NCBI RefSeq assembly: GCF_016864575.1
Contig: NZ_CP044125.1
Location: 930,001-994,000 of the forward strand
DNA length: 64,000 bases
From: Rhizobium sp. BG4
GTDB lineage: Bacteria > Pseudomonadota > Alphaproteobacteria > Rhizobiales > Rhizobiaceae
Direction: 5' to 3'
Shown: positions 53,766 through 61,984 of the stretch, piece after piece
How positions within the stretch are numbered: the stretch's first letter is position 1
Layout of the letters: each line of letters starts with the position of its first letter
Notes under the pieces: model-generated
Seen by the model: only the letters and a program-made list of their open reading frames with translations
What the model was told of the DNA's origin: nothing
Databases searched by the model: none
Translations under genes and position numbers: made by a program

Positions 53766-54746
53766 ATGGCTGTCGATCCCTTTTCAGACGTTCTCACTCT
53801 CAGCAAGGCCGAAGCCGTCGTCACCGGCGGCTTCACAGCGGGCGGCCCGTGGTCGATCCGCTTTCCGGCGCGTGAGAAGATCAAGTTCTTCGCGGTGGTG
53901 AAGGGCAGTTGCTGGGTGCATCTCGAAGGGGCCCGGGAACCGCTTCTGTTCGAGACCGGCGATGTCGGCCTCCTGGCAAAGCCGCGCGTCGCCGTTCTTT
54001 CCAGCGACCCCGCCCTCGAGCCCGTCGATGCGATGAGCCTGTTTTCCAATGTCGGGCGCAACGCTGTGGCTGTCGTCGGCGATGGCGGCGACTTCGGCTA
54101 TATCGGCGGCCATGTGATGCTCGATCCGATCCGCGGCAAGCTGCTGGCGGATATCTTGCCGCCGTGGATCCTGACGCGAGCGGCCTCCCCGCACGCGGCG
54201 GCGTTTCGATGGCTGCTGGACCGGCTGATCGAGGAGCGCACCAGCGGCCGGCCGGGCTCGCAACTCGCCTCGTCGCAGCTGACACAATTGCTGTTCATCG
54301 AGATCCTGCGCTCGCATCTCGGCACCGCCAGGCCGATGCCGGCCGGCTGGCTGCGGGCGCTGGCCGAGCCGCGGATCGCACCGGCTTTGCGGCTGATGCA
54401 TGGAGATCCGGCCCGTTCATGGCATCTGGAGGAGCTCGCCAAGGCATGCGCCATGTCGCGGACGTCCTTCGCCTTCCATTTCAGGACGGTGGCGGGCGTT
54501 GCGCCGCTGACCTATCTCGCGACCTGGCGGATGCATCTCGCCGAACGCTCGCTTCGCGATGAAAGGACGGCTGTGGCGACGGTGGCGCGTTCGCTCGGCT
54601 ATACGTCCGAAAGCGCCTTCAGCAATGCCTTCAAGCGGGCGAACGGCAAGTCGCCGAGTGCCTATAGGGCATCCGTCTCAGGTCTGGACAAGACCGTGCC
54701 CGAACAAACGAATAACGCCGCCCCGGCAAGCGAGACGGCGTTCTGA
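53766..54746 (+). CDS. AraC-family transcriptional regulator
   Basis: 326-residue regulator with an N-terminal cupin-like sensory domain (FSDVLTLSKAEAVVTGGFTA, then KIKFFAVVKGSCWVHLEGAREPLLFETGDVGLL) and a C-terminal AraC helix-turn-helix pair (LEELAKACAMSRTSFAFHFR; WRMHLAERSLRDERTAVATVARSLGYTSESAFSNAFKRANGKSPSAYR). It is divergent from the SDR reductase across 126 bp, so it probably controls it. The start at 53766 is chosen because the upstream in-frame segment is not conserved-looking; no strong ribosome-binding site decides it. Confidence 0.88.
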   Translation: MAVDPFSDVLTLSKAEAVVTGGFTAGGPWSIRFPAREKIKFFAVVKGSCWVHLEGAREPLLFETGDVGLLAKPRVAVLSSDPALEPVDAMSLFSNVGRNAVAVVGDGGDFGYIGGHVMLDPIRGKLLADILPPWILTRAASPHAAAFRWLLDRLIEERTSGRPGSQLASSQLTQLLFIEILRSHLGTARPMPAGWLRALAEPRIAPALRLMHGDPARSWHLEELAKACAMSRTSFAFHFRTVAGVAPLTYLATWRMHLAERSLRDERTAVATVARSLGYTSESAFSNAFKRANGKSPSAYRASVSGLDKTVPEQTNNAAPASETAF

Positions 54747-54769
54747 GAATAGCCTTCAGGTCTGTCTGA

Positions 54770-56053
54770 TCAGCCGTTGCCGCCAACCGTCATGCAGTCG
54801 TAGGAGCGCTTCTTCAGGGCGTCGCAGGCGGCTTCGGCAGCGTCCTTGCTGTTGAAACCGGTGAAGCGGGCGCGGTAGACGGCGTTGGCGCCGGAGCCGA
54901 CGGCCTGGGTGAAGGGCGAAGCGGATTTCAGGGCAGCGCCGCCTTCAGTCTTTGCCTGCGCGAGCAGCGCCTGGGCGGCTTCGGCGCTCGGAGCAGCCGA
55001 AATCTGGATCTGCCAGCCACCGGCGGACGCCTGCAGGCTGCCGGCCTTGCCCATCTTCGTCAGCGGCGACGGACGATCGAGCGGAACGGCGGCTTCGTTA
55101 TAACCAAGCGCAAACGGGATGGCTTCGGCATCGCCCTGGGCGCGTGGCGCATTCACCGGAACTGGAAGATCGGCATCATCGGCAGCGGAGGCGACTTCCA
55201 CGGGTGCGGCTGGAACCGGGCGCTGCTTTCCGCCGATGCTGGCGACGAGGCCGCCGCCGCCAGAGGCGCGGTCGAGATACTTGTTGAGCAGTGCTTCCAT
55301 CTTGGCGTCACGGGCGCGCGCAGTGCGGCCGCCGAGCACAACGCCGACGACGCGGCGGTCGCCATCGCGCACGGCGCTGACGAGGTTGAAGCCGGAGGCA
55401 TTGGTATAGCCGGTCTTGATGCCGTCCATGCCTTCGTAGCGATACATCAGATTGTTATGACCGCGGATCTGCTTGCCGCGGAAATTGAAGGAGGCGACCG
55501 AGAACATCCGGTACTCCCTCGGGAAATTCTTGATCAGCGCCACGCCGAGGGTCGACATGTCGCGCGCCGTCGTCACCTGACGGCTGTCGGGCAGGCCGGA
55601 CGCATTGTAGAAGGTGGTGCGGCTCATGCCGAGCTGGCGGGCCTTCTGGGTCATCATCCGGGCGAAGTTGCTTTCCGAACCGCCGAGCTTCTCGCCCATG
55701 GCAGCCGCGGCATCATTGGCCGACTTAACGATCATGCCGTAGACGGCTTCGCGAACGGTGATCGTGCTGCCGGGCCTCACGCCGAGCTTGGTCGGTGGGC
55801 GGCTTGCCGCATATTTCGACATGACGATCTGACTGTCCCAGCTGAGCTTGCCGCGATTGATCGCTTCGAAGGCCAGGTAGAGGGTCATCATCTTGGTCAG
55901 CGATGCCGGGTGATTCAGGGTATCGGCATTTTCCGAAGCGAGAACCTTGCCGGTGCGGGCATCGAGGATGAACGACGCGCTGCCGGCCATAGCCGCGACG
56001 GGCGCCGACACGGCGAGCGTCACGCTCAACAAAGCAGCCAACAACCTCTTCAT
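54770..56053 (-). CDS. D-alanyl-D-alanine carboxypeptidase (S11) with SPOR domain
   Basis: 427-residue penicillin-binding protein of the DacA/DacF group. Signal peptide MKRLLAALLSVTLAVSAPVA, then AMA. The catalytic motifs are intact: SLTK (S51, K54), SAN (S111-N113) and KTG (K213-G215) with GYTNASG following. The C-terminal ~80 residues (QIQISAAPSAEAAQALLAQAK, and VYRARFTGFNSKDAAEAACDALKKRSYDC) form a SPOR domain that binds denuded peptidoglycan at septa. This pairing points to a role at the division site. An in-frame start at 56146 would bury the signal peptide. Confidence 0.93.
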   Translation of the reverse strand: MKRLLAALLSVTLAVSAPVAAMAGSASFILDARTGKVLASENADTLNHPASLTKMMTLYLAFEAINRGKLSWDSQIVMSKYAASRPPTKLGVRPGSTITVREAVYGMIVKSANDAAAAMGEKLGGSESNFARMMTQKARQLGMSRTTFYNASGLPDSRQVTTARDMSTLGVALIKNFPREYRMFSVASFNFRGKQIRGHNNLMYRYEGMDGIKTGYTNASGFNLVSAVRDGDRRVVGVVLGGRTARARDAKMEALLNKYLDRASGGGGLVASIGGKQRPVPAAPVEVASAADDADLPVPVNAPRAQGDAEAIPFALGYNEAAVPLDRPSPLTKMGKAGSLQASAGGWQIQISAAPSAEAAQALLAQAKTEGGAALKSASPFTQAVGSGANAVYRARFTGFNSKDAAEAACDALKKRSYDCMTVGGNG

Positions 56054-56273
56054 GGATTTCCCCTCTAGGTGCCACGCATGCGCGGCATTGCCAAAATATG
56101 TCCCGTTCTGTGACAGAGCCTGCACATTCGCGCGACTTTGAGGCAACGGACACTGGTTTTCTGAGTTTTTTCCACCCGTGGTGAAGGAAACGTAAAGATT
56201 TCAGTCGGAAAAGCAATCTTCAACAAGGTTTAACACCAGAATTGGTAGGATCCGCACCTTTCACGGAGCTGAC

Positions 56274-57320
56274 ATGCAGGGGTTGTGGAAAAAACGGGCC
56301 AAGAAAGCTGCGATCACCGCCGGTCTCGAGGCGGCGCATCTGATTTCGGCCGCACGGCTGATGCGCGGCGCGCGTGGCCGCGGCGCGATCTTTACCCTGC
56401 ATCATGTCCGCCCCTACGAAGCGCATGACTTCGAACCGAATGCGCATCTCGAGATCACACCCGAATTCCTGGATGCGGCGCTGACGAGACTGAAGCAGGA
56501 CGGCTACGAGTTCGTGGCGCTCGCCGATGTCCCTGCCCTGCTCTCAGGCCCCGCCCGCGAAGCGCCGTTTGCCGCATTCACGCTCGACGACGGCTACCGC
56601 AACAACCTCGTCCATGCCTATCCGATCTTCGAGAAGCATGAGGCTCCCTTCACGATCTTCGTCGCCAAGGGTTTGACCGAGCGGACGCATACGATCTGGT
56701 GGGAAACGCTGACATTGCTCCTGCGCCGCACCGACCGGCTGCATTTCGACTTCGGCCGTGGCGAGGAGGTTCTGGAGACCGATACGCCGGCCGAACAATA
56801 CGCGGCATTCGCGAGATTTGCGGCCTTTCTCCACATGAGCGACGAGGAGAAGGCGGTGCGCTCGCTCGATGTGCTTGCGCGGCGCTACGACATCGCTCCG
56901 GGCGAGCTCGTCGAGGATCTGGTGATGAGCGAGGCCGAGCTCAATCTCATCGAGGCGAGCCCGCTGGCAAGCCTCGGCGCCCATACGATCAGCCACCGCG
57001 CACTGGCACGGCTCAGCGAGGCCGAAGCACGCGAAGAGATGCTGCGGTCGGCCGAACACGTAAAGGTGATCACGGGCAAGACGCCCGCGACGATCGCCTT
57101 TCCCTATGGCACCCGCGAAGCCGCGACGCTGCGCGAAGCGGCAATCGCGGCCGAGCTCGGCTTTACGGCCGCGGTGACGACACAGCCCGGCGTGATCCGG
57201 CCCGGCATGGCGGGCGGGACGACCTATCTTCCGCGGCTCTCGCTCAACGGGCTCTACCAGAAGCCGCGCTATGTCTCGGCGCTGGCTTCAGGCATTCCGT
57301 TGAAACTGATGGGAAAATAA
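56274..57320 (+). CDS. Polysaccharide deacetylase-family protein
   Basis: 348-residue NodB-fold protein. Metal and catalytic motifs: AAFTLDDGYRNN (the DD pair of NodB motif 1), SLGAHTISHRALARLS (HxxxH motif 2) and TPATIAFPYGTREA (motif 3). The N-terminus is basic and lacks a clear signal peptide. The family deacetylates polysaccharides or modifies envelope glycans; substrate not assigned. Its stop is adjacent to the convergent pdxH stop. Confidence 0.9.
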   Translation: MQGLWKKRAKKAAITAGLEAAHLISAARLMRGARGRGAIFTLHHVRPYEAHDFEPNAHLEITPEFLDAALTRLKQDGYEFVALADVPALLSGPAREAPFAAFTLDDGYRNNLVHAYPIFEKHEAPFTIFVAKGLTERTHTIWWETLTLLLRRTDRLHFDFGRGEEVLETDTPAEQYAAFARFAAFLHMSDEEKAVRSLDVLARRYDIAPGELVEDLVMSEAELNLIEASPLASLGAHTISHRALARLSEAEAREEMLRSAEHVKVITGKTPATIAFPYGTREAATLREAAIAAELGFTAAVTTQPGVIRPGMAGGTTYLPRLSLNGLYQKPRYVSALASGIPLKLMGK

Positions 57321-57324
57321 GAGG

Positions 57325-57945
57325 TTACGGATACATCCGTACCTTGTCCCAATCGGCTTCCGGCGTCTCGCGGCGGAACTCGACGCGGTCGTGCAGGCGG
57401 AAATTCTGGTCTTTCCAGAACTCGATCGAGACAGGCTTGATGCGGAAGCCGGACCAATAGGGTGGGCGCGGAATTTCGCCGATGGCATAGCGCGCCGTGT
57501 ACTCGGCGACGGACTTCTCCAGCGCGAAACGGCTCTCCAGCGGGCGCGACTGCTTCGATGCCCAGGCGCCGATGCGGCTGCCTCTCGCACGCGATTGGAA
57601 ATAGACGTCGGCCTCCTCGTCGGTTACCACCTCCACCGGACCACGCAGACGCACCTGGCGGCGCAGCGTCTTCCAATGGAAACACATGGCGGCCTTCTTC
57701 TGCCCCAAGATTTCGCGACCTTTCTGGCTCTCGAAATTGGTGTAGAAGACAAAGCCTGCTGTATCGAATCCCTTCAGGAGAACCATGCGGACATTGGGAA
57801 GACCAGCTTCGTCGACGGTTGCCAATGCCACGGCATTGGGGTCGTTGACCTCCGAAGCCTCGGCTTCCTTCAGCCATTCCGCGAAAAGCTTGAATGGTTC
57901 GCCGCGTTGGGTAAAGTCACCGCTTGTTAACTCATTTGCCGACAT
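57325..57945 (-). CDS. pdxH: Pyridoxamine 5'-phosphate oxidase
   Basis: Makes PLP from PNP or PMP using FMN. 206 residues. Family motifs: [79 protein letters not shown] and the C-terminal [10 protein letters not shown] with W-DKVRMYP. N-terminus [20 protein letters not shown] starts correctly. It is convergent with the deacetylase and divergent from a lipoprotein gene. Confidence 0.97.
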   Translation of the reverse strand: MSANELTSGDFTQRGEPFKLFAEWLKEAEASEVNDPNAVALATVDEAGLPNVRMVLLKGFDTAGFVFYTNFESQKGREILGQKKAAMCFHWKTLRRQVRLRGPVEVVTDEEADVYFQSRARGSRIGAWASKQSRPLESRFALEKSVAEYTARYAIGEIPRPPYWSGFRIKPVSIEFWKDQNFRLHDRVEFRRETPEADWDKVRMYP

Positions 57946-58011
57946 ATTAGCTCAAATGCCCCGGGGTTTTAGGTTGAATGCCCAGCTGGTAGCGACTGGA
58001 CAGGACACAGG

Positions 58012-58470
58012 GTGGAAGTCATAGCAAAGTCAACTCACCATACAAAGGGGCTCCTGCGACGCAGCAGCTCTCTGATTCTGATCGGGGTGGCGACGCTGTC
58101 GCTCTCCGGCTGCATGACGGGTGGTTTTGACTTCCTGAGCGAATCCAAGGTCGACCGGTCCGTTGCGACCGGCACCGTGCCGCAGAACCCGCCGAGCACC
58201 GATACGCTTTCCGATGAAATGACCGTGCGCAATGCCGTGACGTCTGCCGATGTCGGCCGGATCGGCGCGCAGCCGCTTGCCTGGGCAAACGCCTCCACCG
58301 GCAGCGCCGGCGTCATCGACACGATCGTCGAGAACAATGAATCCGGCCAGGTCTGCCGGCAGTTCCGCACCACCCGCCATTCCTATGACGGCATTGCCAA
58401 GTTCATGGGCAAGACCTGCCTCGTCGGCGGCGGCAACTGGCAGCTTCTGAGCTTCCAGCCCGAGAGCTGA
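58012..58470 (+). CDS. Surface lipoprotein of the RT0821/Lpp0805 type (probable)
   Basis: 152 residues with a lipoprotein signal: LILIGVATLSLSGCMTGGFD, lipobox LSGC with Cys34. The rest, ADVGRIGAQPLAWANASTGS, then AGVIDTIVENNESGQVCRQF and KTCLVGGGNWQLLSFQ, resembles the RT0821/Lpp0805-type domain (17-kDa-antigen-like) with a Cys pair likely forming a disulfide. Function is not known. It is divergent from pdxH. Confidence 0.72.
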   Translation: MEVIAKSTHHTKGLLRRSSSLILIGVATLSLSGCMTGGFDFLSESKVDRSVATGTVPQNPPSTDTLSDEMTVRNAVTSADVGRIGAQPLAWANASTGSAGVIDTIVENNESGQVCRQFRTTRHSYDGIAKFMGKTCLVGGGNWQLLSFQPES

Positions 58471-58711
58471 TCCGTTTTCCACACATATGCTTAATACCGG
58501 CGCCTGCGGCATTGCGATGCTTAGCAGAACGATAACCATTTGCCGCAAAAGCCGCCGAGCGCCCGTCGAAAATAACAAGTGATTAGCAACTCTCCCGCAC
58601 GATCCAGCCCATAAGCGCGAGGTCCGGTTGAACCGGATGGCGCGCAAAGAGTTGATATTGGGCTTCGGCTGCCAGAAGGGACGGCAGCCGCACGGACACC
58701 GGCGGATTACT

Positions 58712-59914
58712 ATGCGCGATCCATATAAGGTATTGGGCGTCCAGAAGGACGCAGGGGCAGACGAGATCAAGGCAGCATGGCGCCATATGGCGAAGGCCGT
58801 GCATCCCGATCACAATCAGGGCGACCCGAATGCAACGGCACGTTTTGCCGAGATCGGCCGCGCCTATGAGACCCTCAAGGATCCGAAGAAGCGCAGCCTC
58901 TTCGACACCGCGGCCCGCATGGCCGAGGCGAAGATGGGCGGCGGCGAAACCATCATGCAGCAGCGCCAGGCGGCGCGCGAGGCAGCAGCCCGCGCCAAGG
59001 CTGCGCAGGAAAATGCCGAACGGGTGATGGAAGAGCTCGCCCGCGCCAACGCCCAGAAGGCGGCGAAGGCTGCGGCCGAGGAAGCCGCCAAACAGAAGGC
59101 ATCAAACACGGCAGGCGCCGAGAGCGCCGAAGAGGTTGTCGACCGGATTTTCGGCACGCAGACCAAGGCTGCGGGCGGGACCGCCGGCAATGCCGGTCAG
59201 GCGCAATCGCGGGCACAGGGACAAGCTCAGGCCCAGGCAAAGGCCAAGCCGGCAGAGGCCGAGACCGCCAAGAGCGAAACGGAAGCGCCGAAGACCGACG
59301 CTGACGCCATCGACCCGAATGCTGCGGCTTCGGCCGGCATTCTTCAGCCGTTCAGCATCCTGAATGCGCTGGTGCGCCGGTTCACCGGCACCGCCCCTGC
59401 CCCGGAAAAGGCGCCCGATCAGTTCGCTCAGGCGACCGTGACGATCGACGACCTGATGAAGGGCAGCCGCATCATCGTGCCGCTCGGCGAAGGACAGGAA
59501 GCAAGCTTTACGCTTTCGCCGGGAACGACCGAGGGCCAGCAGATCCGCCTCAAGGGCCAGGGCCTGAAGCTGCCGAACATGCAGCGCGGCGACGCCGTGA
59601 TCGGCGTCCATATCGCGTCCGATCATCGCTTCACCGTGCACGGCTTCGACCTGCACACAGTTCTGCCCGTGACGATCGAGAATGCCGTGCTCGGCACCGA
59701 GACCGAGATCGAGGGACCGGGCGGCCGGCTGAAGGTCACCGTTCCGGCCTGGTCGGGTTCCGACAAGACCATCCGGATCGAGGGTCAGGGACTGCCCGAC
59801 GGCAACAGCGGACGGGGCGATCTGGTGGTCGAACTGCGCATCATGCTGTGGGAAAAACCCGACGATAAGGTCACGGATTTGATGCGCAGCATGCGCGAAG
59901 GTCTTTTCCTGTGA
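58712..59914 (+). CDS. J-domain co-chaperone, DnaJ/CbpA-like, without zinc finger
   Basis: 400-residue protein. The N-terminal J domain (residues 1-65: MRDPYKVLGVQKDAGADEIK, then AAWRHMAKAVHPDHNQGD with the HPD motif) is followed by a long Ala/Gln/Lys-rich low-complexity linker (about 80-220, QGQAQAQAKAKPAEAETAK) and the C-terminal DnaJ peptide-binding domain (about 245-390: VTIDDLMKGSRIIVPLGEGQ, FTLSPGTTEGQQIRLKGQG and VLPVTIENAVLGTETEIEGP). The Cys-rich zinc finger and G/F region are absent, which marks CbpA-type. Start at 58712; an earlier in-frame start lacks the J-domain N-terminus. Confidence 0.9.
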   Translation: MRDPYKVLGVQKDAGADEIKAAWRHMAKAVHPDHNQGDPNATARFAEIGRAYETLKDPKKRSLFDTAARMAEAKMGGGETIMQQRQAAREAAARAKAAQENAERVMEELARANAQKAAKAAAEEAAKQKASNTAGAESAEEVVDRIFGTQTKAAGGTAGNAGQAQSRAQGQAQAQAKAKPAEAETAKSETEAPKTDADAIDPNAAASAGILQPFSILNALVRRFTGTAPAPEKAPDQFAQATVTIDDLMKGSRIIVPLGEGQEASFTLSPGTTEGQQIRLKGQGLKLPNMQRGDAVIGVHIASDHRFTVHGFDLHTVLPVTIENAVLGTETEIEGPGGRLKVTVPAWSGSDKTIRIEGQGLPDGNSGRGDLVVELRIMLWEKPDDKVTDLMRSMREGLFL

Positions 59915-60036
59915 AATTTTCGTGACATGCGCACCCTTTGTTACGCTCCCTAACAGTTGATGATTGCTCCCAATCTTGAACCGATTAACGGCCTATGCCA
60001 TAGGCAATTTCCAATTGGTTCATTAGGGGGCAAAAT

Positions 60037-60855
60037 ATGGCTCAAGCAACAGGCCTCATGTCAGGCAAGCGCGGCGTCATCATGGGCGTCGCGAACAATC
60101 GCTCGATCGCGTGGGGCATTGCGAAGGCCATTCATGCACAGGGCGGCGAAATTGCCTTTACATATCAGGGCGAGGCGCTGAAGAAGCGCGTCGAGCCGCT
60201 GGCTGCCGAACTCGGCGGCGTTCTGGCCGGCCACTGTGACGTCTCCGACGAAGCAACGATCGACGAAGTTTTCGCCAATGTCGAAAAGATGTGGGGCAAG
60301 ATCGATTTCGTCGTTCACGCCATCGGCTTCTCCGACAAGGACGAGCTGACCGGCCGCTACGTCGACACCTCGGCCGACAACTTCGCCAAGACGATGAACA
60401 TCTCCGTCTTCTCGTTCACCTCGGTCGCTCGCCGCGCCGAGAAGCTGATGACGGACGGCGGTTCGCTTCTCACGCTGACCTATTACGGCGCCGAGAAGGT
60501 CATGCCGAACTACAACGTCATGGGCGTTGCCAAGGCTGCTCTCGAAGCCAGCGTCAAGTATCTGGCCGTCGACCTCGGACCGAAGAACATTCGCGTCAAC
60601 GCGATCTCTGCAGGCCCGATCAAGACGCTTGCAGCATCCGGCATCGGCGACTTCCGCTACATCCTTAAGTGGAACGAGTACAACGCTCCGCTGCGCCGTA
60701 CCGTGACCATCGAAGAGGTCGGCGACGTCGGTCTCTACATGCTGTCCGACCTGTCGCGTTCGGTTACCGGCGAAGTCCATCACGCCGACAGCGGCTACCA
60801 TGTCATCGGCATGAAGGCTGTGGACGCGCCGGATATTTCCGTTATCAAGGACTGA
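60037..60855 (+). CDS. fabI: Enoyl-[acyl-carrier-protein] reductase (NADH)
   Basis: Completes each cycle of fatty-acid elongation. 272-residue SDR. Nucleotide site GVANNRSIAWGIAKAIHAQG (residues 17-36). Catalytic residues: Y149 in LTYYGAEK, Y159 and K166 in YNVMGVAK. The C-terminus GEVHHADSGYHVIGMKAVDAPDI is typical of alphaproteobacterial FabI. Preceded by a 122-bp gap after the J-domain gene, and followed after 26 bp by the frameshifted histidine phosphatase gene. Confidence 0.96.
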   Translation: MAQATGLMSGKRGVIMGVANNRSIAWGIAKAIHAQGGEIAFTYQGEALKKRVEPLAAELGGVLAGHCDVSDEATIDEVFANVEKMWGKIDFVVHAIGFSDKDELTGRYVDTSADNFAKTMNISVFSFTSVARRAEKLMTDGGSLLTLTYYGAEKVMPNYNVMGVAKAALEASVKYLAVDLGPKNIRVNAISAGPIKTLAASGIGDFRYILKWNEYNAPLRRTVTIEEVGDVGLYMLSDLSRSVTGEVHHADSGYHVIGMKAVDAPDISVIKD

Positions 60856-60881
60856 GCGAACTCCAAGAAGCGGAATATGCC

Positions 60882-61471
60882 GTGCTTATCTATGTGGTCC
60901 GACACGGCCAGACCGACTGGAATGCCGAACGCCGCCTTCAGGGCCAGAAAGACATTCCGCTGAACGCCATCGGCCGCGAACAGGCGCGGCTGAACGGCAT
61001 CGATCTCGCTGAGATCCTAAAGGTCGAAGGCATTGCCTTCGACTTTGTCGCGAGCCCCCTGACCCGCACCCGCCAGACGATGGAAATCATGCGAACGGCC
61101 ATGGGGATCGACCCAGGGGCTACCGCACCGACGAGCGTCTCGTCGAGGTTTCCTTCGGCGACTGGGAAGGCTTCACGCTCAAGGAACTGAAGGCGACGCA
61201 GCGCGACCGGGTCAGCGAGCGCAACCTCAACAAATGGGATTTCATCCCGCCGGGCGACGACGCGGAGAGCTACGAGATCATGTCGTGGCGCAGCGCATCC
61301 TGGCTGAATTCCGTTGACAAACCAACGGTTTGCGTGACGCACGGCGGCGTCATCCGCAGTCTCTTCAAGATGATTGGCGATGTTCCCAAGCACGAGGCCG
61401 CTGAGGGAGAAATCTGGCAGGACCGGATCTTGAAGATCGATACTGCCGAGCGGCTGATCGGCTGGATCTGA
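60882..61471 (+). pseudogene. Histidine phosphatase family gene, frameshifted
   Basis: The phosphoglycerate-mutase-like frame starts at GTG 60882: VLIYVVRHGQTDWNAERRLQ (RHG motif), then GQKDIPLNAIGREQARLNGI and FDFVASPLTRTRQTMEIM. It breaks near 61116-61119 in the run CCAGGGGCTACC. The second half continues in another frame: YRTDERLVEVSFGDWEGFTL, then KELKATQRDRVSERNLNKWDFIPP and KPTVCVTHGGVIRSLFKM to the stop at 61471. One extra G would rejoin it, and the second piece has no stop. It is either decayed or a sequencing error. It follows fabI by 26 bp. Confidence 0.82.
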
Positions 61472-61477
61472 ACCGGC

Positions 61478-61738
61478 TTACTGAACGATATCGAGATCGT
61501 TGATGACGCGCTTGCCGTCGACTTCGGTATAGAAGATCACGACCTTCACGCCGGCCTTCAAGCCATCGAAATTGAACTCTTCGGGCGCCTGGTAGGTCTT
61601 GCCGTCATCGAGCGTCAGGCTGAGATTGGCGGTATCGACCTTCTTGATCGTCGCCTCGACATCCGCGCTCTCAGCAAAACCGCTGATCGGCGACAGGAAA
61701 CTTGCGGTGGCCAACAGCGTGGCAACAAAAAAACGCAT
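61478..61738 (-). CDS. DUF1344 small periplasmic protein
   Basis: 86-residue exported protein: MRFFVATLLATASFLSPISG, then FAESADVEATIKKVDTANLSLTLDDGKTYQAPEEFNFDGLKAGVKVVIFYTEVDGKRVINDLDIVQ. The body is an OB-like beta-strand repeat as in DUF1344 proteins. The start at 61738 gives a proper signal peptide, with GAGGG upstream; an in-frame ATG at 61783 adds 15 residues. Function unknown. Confidence 0.8.
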   Translation of the reverse strand: MRFFVATLLATASFLSPISGFAESADVEATIKKVDTANLSLTLDDGKTYQAPEEFNFDGLKAGVKVVIFYTEVDGKRVINDLDIVQ

Positions 61739-61939
61739 CGCGGCAACCCTCTTCACACTCGACGCTAAAATCTTATCAAACACAGATAATCCCCTGAATA
61801 TGGCAAAAATTGCCCGGAAGAATGGCTTTCACCGCCCAATTGATGAATAGCATTTTAACAATAATCAAGAGGCGCCGTTAACCATCCACTCTGTCTTGTT
61901 TCGGCACCCGAAATATAGAAGGCCGGGCAATCGTAAATT

Positions 61940-61984
61940 AACAAGTTCCCCCTACAGTTGCTTTTAAACAAAGGGGAACTTGTT
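61940..61984 (+). promoter_or_regulatory. 12-bp perfect inverted repeat sequestering the ribosome-binding site of the sensor cyclase
   Basis: AACAAGTTCCCC (61940-61951) is the exact complement of GGGGAACTTGTT (61973-61984), with a 21-nt loop. The right arm contains the AGGGGAA ribosome-binding site (61972-61978) and ends at the base before the TTG start (61985). A transcript beginning upstream would fold the site into the stem and block translation. It could also be an operator or, because T residues follow the right arm, a leader attenuator. Confidence 0.6.

Noticed and set aside
54714..54742. AACGCCG / CGGCGTT as an AraC-gene terminator
   Set aside because: The 7-bp stem lies within the coding end with a 15-nt loop and no T run; too weak to list.
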